A stretch of DNA of 64,000 bases, from NCBI RefSeq assembly GCF_900108105.1, contig NZ_FNUR01000013.1, positions 1-64,000 of the forward strand. Direction: 5' to 3'. Of the stretch, positions 27,581 through 35,739 are shown one piece after another (position 1 is the first letter of the stretch; each line of letters begins with the position of its first letter). Under the pieces are notes generated by a model, which saw only the letters and a program-made list of their open reading frames with translations, was not told the origin of the DNA and searched no databases. The DNA is from Butyrivibrio sp. Su6 (GTDB taxonomy: Bacteria; Bacillota; Clostridia; Lachnospirales; Lachnospiraceae). Made by a program: the position numbers and the translations under genes.

Positions 27581-27703
27581 TATTTCTCCATAAAAAACTT
27601 CATCTTTTGGGTTACCATAAATACAATACCACAAAAAAAGCACTCTGAAAACCGCATAAATACGCACTTTTTAAAAAAATTAAAAAAAAATTGAAAAAAG
27701 TAC

Positions 27704-27732
27704 TTGCATTAATGTTTATGACGTAGTAATAT
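27704..27732 (+). promoter_or_regulatory. Promoter of tRNA-Lys
   Basis: TTGCAT (27704-27709), 17 nt, TAATAT (27727-27732), about 35 nt before the tRNA. Confidence 0.75.
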
Positions 27733-27766
27733 ATCACTTGTCGTTAAGAACGGCACACAAATAAAT

Positions 27767-27839
27767 GCGCTGCTAGCTCAGTTGGTAGAGCACCTGACTC
27801 TTAATCAGGTTGTCCAGGGTTCGAGACCCTGGCAGCGCA
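27767..27839 (+). tRNA. tRNA-Lys (anticodon CUU)
   Basis: A 73-nt cloverleaf. Acceptor GCGCTGC pairs with GCAGCGC, discriminator A. The anticodon loop CTCTTAA gives CTT. D arm TAGCTCAGTTGGTAGAGCA and T arm GGGTTCGAGACCC are canonical. CCA is not encoded. Confidence 0.97.
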
Positions 27840-27844
27840 CGCCG

Positions 27845-27889
27845 AGTACTGTTTTCGCAGGTATATCCTGTGGGGATGGTACTTTTTTT
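27845..27889 (+). terminator. Terminator of tRNA-Lys
   Basis: Arms AGTAC/GTACT (27845-27849 with 27879-27883) close a long hairpin whose inner positions pair mainly through G-U pairs around CAGG/CCTG, followed by a run of seven T. It lies 5 nt after the tRNA. Confidence 0.75.
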
Positions 27890-27902
27890 CGCGTCAAAGT
27901 GA

Positions 27903-28041
27903 GCCACGCAAGATAAATAAACCGGATACGAGTTCGTGAGGAGTTTACTCATCTAAGAACTTGTATCCGGTTTATTTGGTTTATGCGGCGAACGCCGCGT
28001 AAACGAGAAATTTGCAAAGCAAATTTCGAGTCTTGCGTGGC
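27903..28041. other. 139-bp element able to form a four-way junction
   Basis: Outer 11-bp perfect inverted repeat GCCACGCAAGA (27903-27913 with 28031-28041) encloses three consecutive hairpins: 21 bp with one G-U (27915-27935 with 27957-27977, loop containing a small TGAG/CTCA stem), 10-12 bp GC-rich (27979-27990 with 27993-28004) and 9 bp GAAATTTGC/GCAAATTTC (28007-28027). Flanking CAAAG/CTTTG can extend the outer stem. Almost every base of the element is paired. It lies between the tRNA-Lys terminator and the end of the convergent radical SAM gene. It has no protein-coding potential that I trust. It could be a structured RNA, a cruciform-forming repeat or a MITE-like element. Confidence 0.8.
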
Positions 28042-28079
28042 CCTTTGTCTGCATGGCTCATTTCTTGGTCAACCGCGCA

Positions 28080-29570
28080 TCATGCGCCCTTTATACCTTC
28101 GTCACTTTCTGTTTTCGGCTTAGCTTTAAAAGCTGCTAAAGTTCCGTTTTCTCTCTTCTCTTTGATGTAATTCTCATACTTCTTCTTGGTATGTTTCTGA
28201 TGAGCCCAGATTTCATCAGCCACTGGTGCCCACTCTTTTGCATACTCATCACATTTTCCGCAAAGATGCTCTACATCCTCTTCAGATTCTTCATTTGTTC
28301 CATGCGCTCCCGATCTTTCAACCATTTCCCTAAGGAGCTGTGGATTCTCAAGCATTGGACAAGGTCTTAAGTGATTGCGATTAAATGGCTGGCCTTTGTG
28401 ATACTCCATGAATAACGGGCTCTGAAGCATCTCAAGTATTGAATGCGTATGAATGTTTGTATTAGAAAAATGAATAAATACGCAAGGTTCTGCATCTCCG
28501 CTTGAATTGATGTGGAAATAGTTTCTTCCGCCGGCAATACATCCTCCAACTGACTCTCCGTCGTTTTGGAAGTCCATTGGGAAGAATCCTATATCACATC
28601 TATCACTTCTTAAGTATCTTATCTGATCTACCATCTTACGCCTCTGCTCAACTGTCGGCATAAGTTCAGGAACAGCGTTATTTCCAACCGGCATGTAATG
28701 GAAGAAGAAGCCAAATCTTGCTCCTTTTTCAGCGATAAACTCTATAAACTTTGGATCTGTTACAGCTTCAATATTGTTTCTTGTATAACAGATTGAAGTT
28801 CCATAGACTATTCCATATTTCTTAAAAAGATCCATTGCTTTCATTACCGCATCGTAATGACCTATTCCTCGTCTTGCATCATTGGTTTCAGGTGTTCCTT
28901 CAATAGAAAGCTGGAATGTGATATTTCCCAGTCTTACTACTTCTTTACAGAAATCTTCATCAATGAGCGTAGAATTATCAAAAATTGAAAATTCCACATC
29001 GTTATGTTTCTCAGCAAGTCTTAGGACATCTTTTTTACGTACAAGTGGTTCGCCACCTGTCATCATATATAAGTAAACTCCAAGTTCTTTTCCCTGAGTA
29101 ACTATCTTGTCCATATCCTCAAAAGAGAGATTGTGCTTCGGGCCATATGTTCCAGACCAACAGCCTTCACAATGCATATTGCAGGCGCTGGTAGGATCGA
29201 AAAGAATAAGCCATGGAATATTACAATTAAATTTTTCTCTGTTAGCTCTTATCATCTTGGTTCCCCTGAAAAATGCTTCATATCCAAGATTGAGCATCAT
29301 CATTTTTGCTACATGTGGATCTGTCTCATCTACCACTCGATTAAGAAACTTAACCCATCTGTTATTCGGATCCTGAAATGCTTTTTTAACGAGTTCAAGT
29401 TTCTCCTTGTCTGCTCCCTCACCCCAGAATTTCCCCGCTTCATCTACAAGTTTAAGATAAGTTGCCGTCCTGTCCTCTGATTTATCCAGGTGTTTTAAAA
29501 ATCTGTCTATAAGAATACTAAACGCTTGCCTTTGAGCTTTGTGTGAAACTTTTTCCACAAATGTTGTCAT
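28080..29570 (-). CDS. Radical SAM protein with C-terminal extra Fe-S-type cysteines
   Basis: 496 residues. The radical SAM cluster motif CNMHCEGC (CX3CX2C) is near residue 130, preceded by IPWLILFDPTSA and followed by MMTGGEPLV. C-terminal cysteines (GGCIAGGRNYFHI, GDAEPCVFIH, LRPCPM, HLCGKCDEY) suggest a SPASM-like or twitch domain with one or two further clusters. An N-terminal helical region of about 110 residues precedes the barrel. The substrate is unknown; no precursor peptide gene is visible nearby. Its promoter region holds two inverted repeats, and a TetR gene lies directly upstream. ATG 29570 follows a GGAGG at 29578-29582, about 7 nt upstream. Confidence 0.85.
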   Translation of the reverse strand: MTTFVEKVSHKAQRQAFSILIDRFLKHLDKSEDRTATYLKLVDEAGKFWGEGADKEKLELVKKAFQDPNNRWVKFLNRVVDETDPHVAKMMMLNLGYEAFFRGTKMIRANREKFNCNIPWLILFDPTSACNMHCEGCWSGTYGPKHNLSFEDMDKIVTQGKELGVYLYMMTGGEPLVRKKDVLRLAEKHNDVEFSIFDNSTLIDEDFCKEVVRLGNITFQLSIEGTPETNDARRGIGHYDAVMKAMDLFKKYGIVYGTSICYTRNNIEAVTDPKFIEFIAEKGARFGFFFHYMPVGNNAVPELMPTVEQRRKMVDQIRYLRSDRCDIGFFPMDFQNDGESVGGCIAGGRNYFHINSSGDAEPCVFIHFSNTNIHTHSILEMLQSPLFMEYHKGQPFNRNHLRPCPMLENPQLLREMVERSGAHGTNEESEEDVEHLCGKCDEYAKEWAPVADEIWAHQKHTKKKYENYIKEKRENGTLAAFKAKPKTESDEGIKGA

Positions 29571-29625
29571 AATATACCTCCGTCCTTTTTACACACGTAT
29601 TGGTCAATCTCTCCCTATTATTTGA

Positions 29626-29631
29626 ATTATA
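29626..29631 (-). promoter_or_regulatory. -10 box of the radical SAM gene
   Basis: Perfect TATAAT on the minus strand about 56 nt before the start codon. No good -35 hexamer lies 16-18 nt upstream, which hints at dependence on an activator or on the inverted-repeat sites further upstream. Confidence 0.5.
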
Positions 29632-29662
29632 TAATCGGAATTTTGTTATTACATCGGACAAA

Positions 29663-29683
29663 AAAATGGTCATGTGACATTTT
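29663..29683. promoter_or_regulatory. Imperfect inverted repeat, operator candidate
   Basis: Arms AAAATG-G-TCA and TGA-CATTTT around a central TG. It lies about 30 bp upstream of the -10 box of the radical SAM gene, overlapping where a -35 region would be. Confidence 0.45.
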
Positions 29684-29684
29684 G

Positions 29685-29706
29685 GGACAAATCACTCGAT
29701 TTGTCC
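29685..29706. promoter_or_regulatory. Perfect inverted repeat, operator candidate
   Basis: GGACAAATC, 4-bp spacer, GATTTGTCC: a 9-bp perfect palindrome of a size typical for TetR operators. It is between the TetR gene and the radical SAM promoter. Related half-sites (GGACA, GTGTCC) occur on either side. Confidence 0.55.
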
Positions 29707-29789
29707 GTGTCCTTATAAATTTCATTTATCTACCATATTTTATTTGGGATTTTCCTTATGACAACAATCATATAAGTTCAATCATCTGT

Positions 29790-29832
29790 AAATAAATACA
29801 ACCCGTATAGGCTCTTTTAGTCTATACGGGTT
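29790..29832 (-). terminator. Terminator after TetR gene
   Basis: 11-bp stem AACCCGTATAG with its complement (29800-29810, 29822-29832), overlapping the TetR stop codon and followed on the minus strand by a T-rich tail. It likely ends the suf-tetR transcript. Confidence 0.65.
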
Positions 29833-30379
29833 AATTTATGTTCTCATCTTCTATTACTTTTTCAGCCAGCCCTAATGTGAGTTTATGAATCTTTTCCATA
29901 AGCTGATCCGGAGTAAGGTTCATTCCCTCTTTTACCCAACGCATAATTGCTGATAAAAAAGCATCGCCAAAAAAAGTTACAAAAAACTCTTCATCATCAC
30001 CAATAACCTTACTACCTTGTAAAAAGTATCGTGTTATTGGTTCAAAAGTCTCTAGAGCATACTCCCTTAACGAGTTCTGTCCATCAATTTGAAATGCTGT
30101 ACTATAAAATTCTCTATCAGCATAAAAGCTCTTGCAAAGGTCATACATAACGTCCCAGCCTCTTTCATATGCTGAAAAGTTGAGCTTCCCTATACAACCA
30201 ACATAGAATATCCAATTAACCAGATCATACTTGTCCTTGAAATGGTAATAAAAGCTCTTTCTGTTCATTCCACAGTCATCGCATATATCAGATACACTTA
30301 TCTTTTCAAAAGGCTTTTCCCGCATTAGCTTTTTTAGTGATGTAGCCAGTGCATTTTTAGTGATATTTGAATCTGCCAT
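29831..30379 (-). CDS. TetR/AcrR family transcriptional regulator
   Basis: 182 residues. N-terminal helix-turn-helix: KISVSDICDDCGMNRKSFYYHFKDKYDLVNWIFYV, typical of TetR proteins, notably the DhaS-like subgroup with short N-terminus. The C-terminal ligand domain is divergent. ATG 30379 has AGGTGGAAT upstream and starts 14 nt after sufU, so it is probably made from the suf transcript. The palindromes downstream of it, before the radical SAM gene, are plausible binding sites. Its inducer is unknown. Confidence 0.88.
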   Translation of the reverse strand: MADSNITKNALATSLKKLMREKPFEKISVSDICDDCGMNRKSFYYHFKDKYDLVNWIFYVGCIGKLNFSAYERGWDVMYDLCKSFYADREFYSTAFQIDGQNSLREYALETFEPITRYFLQGSKVIGDDEEFFVTFFGDAFLSAIMRWVKEGMNLTPDQLMEKIHKLTLGLAEKVIEDENIN

Positions 30380-30393
30380 ATTCCACCTACTAC

Positions 30394-30840
30394 TTAGCTG
30401 GTTTGCGTCTTTTCCGGATTTTCAAGCATCTCCTGCATGGTATGCCATCCAAGAACTGCACATTTAACCCTCGCAGGCATGTGTGCAACATCCTGAAGCG
30501 CGGCTGCCTCATCAAGCTCTTCAAGGCTCGCCTCGTCAGTGATATCGCCTTTGATCATGCCCATAAATAATCCGGCAAGTTTAATAGCCTCTTCTTTTTT
30601 CTTTCCAATGATCTGATCTACCATCATATCGACAGATGCCTGTGAAATTGCACAGCCACTGCCATCATACATTCCATCTTCGATAACTCCGTCTTTTAAC
30701 TTAAGCTGCAGTGTAATATCATCTCCACAGCTTGGGTTTACACCACGAAGCACCAGATCCGGATTCTCCATTTTGCCTTTGTGAACTGGATGAAGATTAT
30801 GCTCATTTACTATCTCACGATAAAGTTGCTTAAGCTCCAT
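30394..30840 (-). CDS. sufU: Fe-S cluster assembly scaffold / sulfur acceptor SufU
   Basis: 148 residues. The three ligand cysteines are visible: NPSCGDDI (about residue 38), GSGCAISQAS (about 63) and RVKCAVLGW (about 128), with Asp beside the first. Its length and insertion relative to IscU fit SufU, a zinc protein that takes sulfur from SufS in Gram-positive bacteria. It overlaps the end of sufS by 11 nt. TetR follows. Confidence 0.94.
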   Translation of the reverse strand: MELKQLYREIVNEHNLHPVHKGKMENPDLVLRGVNPSCGDDITLQLKLKDGVIEDGMYDGSGCAISQASVDMMVDQIIGKKKEEAIKLAGLFMGMIKGDITDEASLEELDEAAALQDVAHMPARVKCAVLGWHTMQEMLENPEKTQTS

Positions 30841-32050
30841 AGCCCATGACCTCTCTTACCTTTGAAAGCTTATCAAGGAAGATTTCCACTTCCTCTTCCG
30901 TATTGTAAAAATAAACACTTGCTCTTGCTGTTGAGCCCGCTCCTATGAACTGCATGAGAGGCTGTGCACAATGATGACCGGCTCTTATGCAAACATGGTC
31001 ATCATTAAGTACTGATGCCATATCATGTGGATGAACTCCTTCCATTGTGAAAGTAACAATTCCGCAGTGTTTAGCAGGATCCTCAGAACCATACACTTTG
31101 ATATAAGGCATCTTTTTAAGCCCTTCCATCAAAAGAGTTGTAAGTTTTTCTTCCTGCTCTTTTATTGTATCAAATCCTACGTTTTTAAGATACTTAATTG
31201 CTTCAGCAAGTCCTACTGCATCACCGGCATTAACTGTTCCAGCTTCGAACTTGTGCGGAATCTCTGCATATGTAGCATCTTCTCTTGTTACATATTCGAT
31301 CATCTCACCGCCTGTTAAAAATGGCTGCATCTTTTCAAGAAGCTCATATCTTCCGTAAAGCGCTCCTATTCCCATCGGTGCAAGCATTTTGTGGCCTGAC
31401 AGTGCAAAGAAATCTGCTCCGAGATCCTTAACATCAACATGCATATGTGGTGCGGACTGCGCTCCATCAACAACCATGATAGCGCCCTTTGAATGAGCAT
31501 AAGCTGCAATTTCCTTTATAGGGTTAGTTACACCCATAACATTTGAAACATGACCAACTGCAACTATTTTGGCTTTGTCAGTTATCTTGCTTTCGTATTC
31601 TTCTCTGGTGATTGTTCCATCTTCTGTAGGTTCCATATATACAAGGTTGGCCTTGCACTTTTTGGCAACCATCTGCCATGGAAGCATATTGCTGTGATGT
31701 TCCATAACAGTTATTACGATATCATCGCCTTCGTGAACGTTCTCAAGTCCATAGCTGTATGCAACAAGATTAAGAGACTCCGTTGTATTGCGGGTAAAAA
31801 TAATCTCTTCCGGTCTGCTTGCTCCAATAAAATCCGCAACAACAGCCCTGGCGTTTTCATACTGTTCTGTTGCCATCATACTAAGGTCATATAAGCCACG
31901 AAGCGGGTTTGCATTAGAAGTTTTATAAAAATTTGATACTGCATCCAGAACCTGCCTTGGTCTCTGAGAAGTTGCAGCATTGTCAAAATATACATAGTCG
32001 CCAGAATTTAAAATATCGAAATCCTTACGAAAGTCTCCCAAACTAGCCAT
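30830..32050 (-). CDS. sufS: Cysteine desulfurase SufS
   Basis: 406 residues, class V PLP-dependent aminotransferase fold. PLP Lys is in ALSGHKMLAPMGIGALYG, the catalytic Cys in RAGHHCAQPLM, and substrate-binding motifs EHHSNMLPWQ and VDGAQSAPHMHVDVK are intact. It releases sulfur from cysteine as an enzyme-bound persulfide and passes it to SufU. ATG 32050 has AGGAGAAAC. It follows sufD by 33 nt. Confidence 0.96.
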   Translation of the reverse strand: MASLGDFRKDFDILNSGDYVYFDNAATSQRPRQVLDAVSNFYKTSNANPLRGLYDLSMMATEQYENARAVVADFIGASRPEEIIFTRNTTESLNLVAYSYGLENVHEGDDIVITVMEHHSNMLPWQMVAKKCKANLVYMEPTEDGTITREEYESKITDKAKIVAVGHVSNVMGVTNPIKEIAAYAHSKGAIMVVDGAQSAPHMHVDVKDLGADFFALSGHKMLAPMGIGALYGRYELLEKMQPFLTGGEMIEYVTREDATYAEIPHKFEAGTVNAGDAVGLAEAIKYLKNVGFDTIKEQEEKLTTLLMEGLKKMPYIKVYGSEDPAKHCGIVTFTMEGVHPHDMASVLNDDHVCIRAGHHCAQPLMQFIGAGSTARASVYFYNTEEEVEIFLDKLSKVREVMGYGA

Positions 32051-32083
32051 TGTTTCTCCTATAATAACGAAATATTTTTACCC

Positions 32084-33253
32084 TTAGACAATTCCCTGAA
32101 TATAATACAGAACTTTCTGCATGATCTCTGGATCTGGGATCATACGTGCAACACTCTCAAGTCTTGCCTTGATAATGATCCTCTTTGCCTCTTCCTCATC
32201 AATGCCTCTTGTCTGCATGTAAAACAGAATGTCCTCGCCAAGCTGTCCAATGGTAGCTCCATGTCTTCCATCAACATCCTCTTCCTGGCAAAGAATTACA
32301 GGCATTGTCTTATTCACTACATCCTCGCTAAGAAGCAAAGCATCTTCCTGCTCATCACCTACAGAGCCAGAACTACCATTTTTAAAATCAATAGTTCCTC
32401 TGAAAGTTTTGGAAGCATTATCCATGAGAACACCCTTAAACTGCATGAGCGCTTCAGTCTTTTTGCCTCTGTGGTCAGATACATAGTTTATATCCAGTGA
32501 ATGGTCATCTCTGCAAAGATATCCCATATTGCTGTTAAATACAGACTCTTTTTCCACAAGATTTGTGTAGCATCCTGTCCAGCTCTTTTTAGCTCCAAGT
32601 TCAAGAGAAACCAGATCTATCTGACCCTTCTCAAAAGAGGCTCCGCCTATATCATCAAAATGAATAAATCCATTTCCAAGAAGCTGAACTTTAACAAGCG
32701 TGATCCTGGCTCCCTCTTCCGCAAGAAGCCTTGTACTAACACCATGGAATCCTGTAGCATCTTTTTCAGATGAATACTCCATGATGACAGTTACTTCAGA
32801 ATCCTTTCTTGCATGTATAACCTGTGAAGAAAGACTTCCCTGGCCATTTGCAAGATCATATCTGATCACGATAGGTCTTTTTGCTTTTACATTCTCAGGA
32901 ACAGTATAGACTACAGCTTTTACACCAGTAGATATCATAAGCTCATCTATATCTATTCCCATTCCCGTGCGAATCGCCTGCTTTTCATCTCTGTAGGTCA
33001 TATCGCCATTGGGTGTTCCCGGAACTCCTGTTGTCTTAAGGATTTTTTCCTTATTAGCCCTAAATATTTCTCCGGCTTCCTCGAAAGTCACATCTCTTTT
33101 TACTTCAATTTCATCAGAGATAACTGATTCTACAGGAGTACTAAGGCTATCTATTGTAATATCTCCGGCATTTAAAGTACTGTCATTAACATGCAAAAAA
33201 TTGTATGTAAGAACAGGCAGTACATTAACCTTCATATTTATGTCTTTATTCAT
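32084..33253 (-). CDS. sufD: Fe-S cluster assembly protein SufD
   Basis: 389 residues with the SufB/SufD beta-helix core. The C-terminal half carries the conserved pattern EDVDGRHGATIGQLGEDILFYMQTRGIDEEEAKRII. It forms the SufBC2D scaffold complex. I chose ATG 33253 with TGAGG 6-7 nt upstream; a GTG four codons earlier overlaps the sufB stop. It is shorter and more divergent than SufB, as usual. Confidence 0.93.
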   Translation of the reverse strand: MNKDINMKVNVLPVLTYNFLHVNDSTLNAGDITIDSLSTPVESVISDEIEVKRDVTFEEAGEIFRANKEKILKTTGVPGTPNGDMTYRDEKQAIRTGMGIDIDELMISTGVKAVVYTVPENVKAKRPIVIRYDLANGQGSLSSQVIHARKDSEVTVIMEYSSEKDATGFHGVSTRLLAEEGARITLVKVQLLGNGFIHFDDIGGASFEKGQIDLVSLELGAKKSWTGCYTNLVEKESVFNSNMGYLCRDDHSLDINYVSDHRGKKTEALMQFKGVLMDNASKTFRGTIDFKNGSSGSVGDEQEDALLLSEDVVNKTMPVILCQEEDVDGRHGATIGQLGEDILFYMQTRGIDEEEAKRIIIKARLESVARMIPDPEIMQKVLYYIQGIV

Positions 33254-33261
33254 AGCTATCC

Positions 33262-34674
33262 TCACATGTTTCCACTCATCTCAAGCTTGATAAGATTGTT
33301 CATCTCAACGGCATATTCCAAAGGAAGCTCCTTGGAAACAGGATTTGCAAAGCCGCTGACGATCATTGCCTTAGCATCTTCTTCTGAAATGCCGCGTGAC
33401 ATCAGGTAGAATACTGCTTCGTCGCTGATTCTTCCAATCTTAGCCTCATGTCCTACATCCGCATCGTTAGTTCTGATATCCATTCCGGGAACAGTATCTG
33501 CTCTTGAAATACTATCAAGCATCAAGGAATCACATGATACAGAAGCTTTAGCCTTTTTAGCGCTCTTCTGGATCACTACGCTGCTTCGGTATGTTCCGAT
33601 TCCGCCATCCTTTGAAATGGACTTTGTTGATATAACTGATGATGTATGTTTACCCTGATGGACAACCTTAGCTCCGGTATCAAGGTTCTGACCCTTTCCG
33701 GCAAATGTAATTCCTGTAAATTCCATCTGAGAATTATCACCCTTAAGTATTGTCATAGGATAAAGATATGATGTATGGGATCCAAAAGAACCTGATACCC
33801 ATTCCATTCTTCCGTTTTCCTCAACGATTGCTCTCTTGGTGTTGAGGTTATACATATTTTTGGACCAGTTCTCAATTGTTGAGTAACGAAGTCTTGCATT
33901 CTTACCAACAAAAAGCTCAACGCAACCAGCATGAAGATTGGCAACATTGTACTTAGGAGCTGAGCAACCTTCTATGAAGTGAAGATCTGCGCCCTCATCT
34001 ACTATGATAAGAGTATGCTCAAACTGTCCTGCTCCGGCAGCATTCAATCTAAAGTATGACTGAAGAGGGATCTCAACCTTTACTCCCTTTGGAACGTAAA
34101 CAAAAGATCCACCAGACCATACTGCTCCGTGAAGAGCTGCAAACTTATGATCAGTTGGAGGAACAAGCTTCATAAAGTGTTCCTTGATCATATCTGCGTA
34201 CTCACTGCGAAGTGCTGACTCTAAGTCTGTATAAATAACGCCCTGAGCTGCCACTTCATCTTTTACGTTGTGGTAAACAAGCTCTGAGTCGTACTGTGCT
34301 CCAACACCTGCCAGTGACTCTCTCTCTGCCTGAGGGATTCCAAGTCTTTCAAAAGTGTTCTTGATATCCTCCGGAACCTCTTCCCAGCTGCCCTTCATAT
34401 CTGACTTATGTCTTACATAAGAAGAAATCTTATCCATATCGAGTCCCTCTATGCTTGGGCCCCAATCAGGAATCTTGATATCGTTGTATAATTTCAGGCA
34501 TTTAAGTCTAAAATCCCTCATCCATTCAGGATCGTTTTTCTCTTCTGATACCTTTAAAACAGTTTCTTCTGTAAGACCTTCCTGAAGACGATAGAAATCT
34601 TTGTCATTCTCTACGTCTTTGAAATCATACATACTGTGGTCTATATCTGCCACAACCTGCTTGTTATCGCTCAT
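33262..34674 (-). CDS. sufB: Fe-S cluster assembly protein SufB
   Basis: 470 residues, a typical length for SufB. Signature segments are VPKGVKVEIPLQSYFRLNA, FIEGCSAPKYNVANLHAGCVELF and AKIGRISDEAVFYLMSRGISEEDAKAMI. It is the scaffold on which new [4Fe-4S] clusters are built with SufC and SufD. Start ATG overlaps the sufC stop by 4 nt (ATGA), showing tight coupling. Confidence 0.97.
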   Translation of the reverse strand: MSDNKQVVADIDHSMYDFKDVENDKDFYRLQEGLTEETVLKVSEEKNDPEWMRDFRLKCLKLYNDIKIPDWGPSIEGLDMDKISSYVRHKSDMKGSWEEVPEDIKNTFERLGIPQAERESLAGVGAQYDSELVYHNVKDEVAAQGVIYTDLESALRSEYADMIKEHFMKLVPPTDHKFAALHGAVWSGGSFVYVPKGVKVEIPLQSYFRLNAAGAGQFEHTLIIVDEGADLHFIEGCSAPKYNVANLHAGCVELFVGKNARLRYSTIENWSKNMYNLNTKRAIVEENGRMEWVSGSFGSHTSYLYPMTILKGDNSQMEFTGITFAGKGQNLDTGAKVVHQGKHTSSVISTKSISKDGGIGTYRSSVVIQKSAKKAKASVSCDSLMLDSISRADTVPGMDIRTNDADVGHEAKIGRISDEAVFYLMSRGISEEDAKAMIVSGFANPVSKELPLEYAVEMNNLIKLEMSGNM

Positions 34675-35417
34675 ACAAACCTCTCAAATCCGTGCTCGTT
34701 AATCTCATCTACAAGTGTTCCGTCACCGGTGTGAACTATGCTTCCCTTTACAAGAACGTGAGTATAGTCAACATGCAGTGACTCTAAGATCTTGGTACTG
34801 TGTGTAATAATAAGGAGCGCTCCATCCTTCTTTTTCTGGTATTCCTCAATTCCCTTTGAAACTGTACGAACTGCATCAACATCAAGTCCTGAGTCTGTTT
34901 CATCAAGGATTGCAAATTTTGGATTAAGCATAAGGAGCTGTAAGATCTCAGCTTTCTTTTTCTCACCGCCGGAAAATCCTACATTAAGATCTCTGTCTGC
35001 GTATGACTCATCCATTGAAAGAAGCTCCATTGCAGCCTTAAGTGACTTCTGGAAAGCCATAAGCTTAACAGGTGCTCCTGTCTGTGCGTGATAGGCGTTT
35101 CTGATAAAGCTGCTAAGAGAAATGCCAGGTACTTCATATGGGTTCTGGAAAGATAAGAACATTCCTGCTTTAGCTCTTTTATCAGCTGAAATGTGTGTGA
35201 TATCCTCTCCATTAAACATGATGTTTCCTTCTGTTACCTGATAATGAGGATTACCCATAAGAGTAAAACCAAGAGTAGACTTACCTGCACCGTTTGGTCC
35301 CATAAGTACATGTGTTTCTCCCGGTTTGATGTCCAGGTTTATCTTATTTAATATAGGAAGCTCATTATCAATTGAAACTGATAAATCCTTTACGGTTAAA
35401 AGAGACTGATCTGACAT
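34671..35417 (-). CDS. sufC: Fe-S cluster assembly ATPase SufC
   Basis: 248 residues, ABC-type ATPase. Walker A MGPNGAGKSTL, signature NVGFSGGEKKKAEILQ, Walker B FAILDETDSGLDVDAV and a switch His in LIITHSTKIL are all present. It drives conformational changes in the SufBCD complex. First gene of the sufCBDSU operon, the order usual in Firmicutes. ATG 35417 follows an AAGGG about 9 nt upstream. Confidence 0.97.
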   Translation of the reverse strand: MSDQSLLTVKDLSVSIDNELPILNKINLDIKPGETHVLMGPNGAGKSTLGFTLMGNPHYQVTEGNIMFNGEDITHISADKRAKAGMFLSFQNPYEVPGISLSSFIRNAYHAQTGAPVKLMAFQKSLKAAMELLSMDESYADRDLNVGFSGGEKKKAEILQLLMLNPKFAILDETDSGLDVDAVRTVSKGIEEYQKKKDGALLIITHSTKILESLHVDYTHVLVKGSIVHTGDGTLVDEINEHGFERFV

Positions 35418-35460
35418 GATAAAAACCCTTTCTATTTATGAAAAATCTTAAACTAATGTA

Positions 35461-35483
35461 ATTCCTAGTAAGTTAGTAGGAAT
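35461..35483. promoter_or_regulatory. Inverted repeat at suf promoter, Rrf2-type operator candidate
   Basis: ATTCCTA, 9 nt, TAGGAAT, located just downstream of the suf -10 box where a bound repressor would block transcription. GGAAT-ended arms are reminiscent of sites bound by Rrf2-family regulators (CymR, IscR-like) in Firmicutes. No such regulator gene lies in the window. Confidence 0.55.
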
Positions 35484-35484
35484 C

Positions 35485-35513
35485 ATAATAACACCACTAA
35501 AATTGTCTGTCAA
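35485..35513 (-). promoter_or_regulatory. Promoter of the suf operon
   Basis: Minus strand TTGACA (35508-35513), 17 nt, TATTAT (35485-35490), about 68 nt before sufC. Confidence 0.85.
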
Positions 35514-35546
35514 TCGACAAACACATAAAGTTTATCATAAAAGCCC

Positions 35547-35575
35547 TTGACATACCACATAAACTTAAGTAAAAT
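35547..35575 (+). promoter_or_regulatory. Promoter of tRNA-Gly
   Basis: TTGACA (35547-35552), 17 nt, TAAAAT (35570-35575), 19 nt before the tRNA. It is divergent from the suf promoter. Confidence 0.85.
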
Positions 35576-35594
35576 ACATACTTGTCAGCACCGT

Positions 35595-35665
35595 GCGGGT
35601 GTAGTTCAATGGTAGAACACTAGCCTTCCAAGCTAGATACGTGGGTTCGATTCCCATCACCCGCT
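35595..35665 (+). tRNA. tRNA-Gly (anticodon UCC)
   Basis: 71-nt cloverleaf. Acceptor GCGGGTG pairs with CACCCGC, discriminator T. Anticodon loop CTTCCAA gives TCC. T arm GGGTTCGATTCCC is canonical. No hairpin terminator follows, only T-rich sequence, so read-through into the transporter gene downstream is possible. Confidence 0.96.
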
Positions 35666-35693
35666 TTACTGATATTTTTTTTGCATTTTTTCT

Positions 35694-35714
35694 AAATGCT
35701 AATGATTTGCATTT
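35694..35714. promoter_or_regulatory. Fur-family operator candidate
   Basis: A 21-bp near-perfect palindrome: arms AAATGC and GCATTT, inner AAT/ATT around a central G; only one pair mismatches apart from the centre. Size and A/T-rich symmetric layout match Fur, Zur and PerR boxes. It ends 25 bp before the transporter start codon, and the second gene of that unit encodes a Fur-family protein. Confidence 0.7.
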
Positions 35715-35739
35715 GCATTTAACGAGACAGGAGGTCAAA

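Noticed and set aside
27581-27667. N-terminal extension of TatD
   Set aside because: Extra residues do not match the family, and the DTHAH motif should be close to the N-terminus; GGAGAAATA precedes the shorter start.
27773-27952. 59-codon open frame on the minus strand starting inside the four-way-junction element
   Set aside because: It runs antisense through the tRNA-Lys gene and its terminator, has no ribosome binding site, and its length fits chance.
35641-35739. Longer transporter open frame beginning inside tRNA-Gly
   Set aside because: The extra residues are encoded by tRNA sequence and the spacer; the ATG at 35740 has an AGGAGG site.
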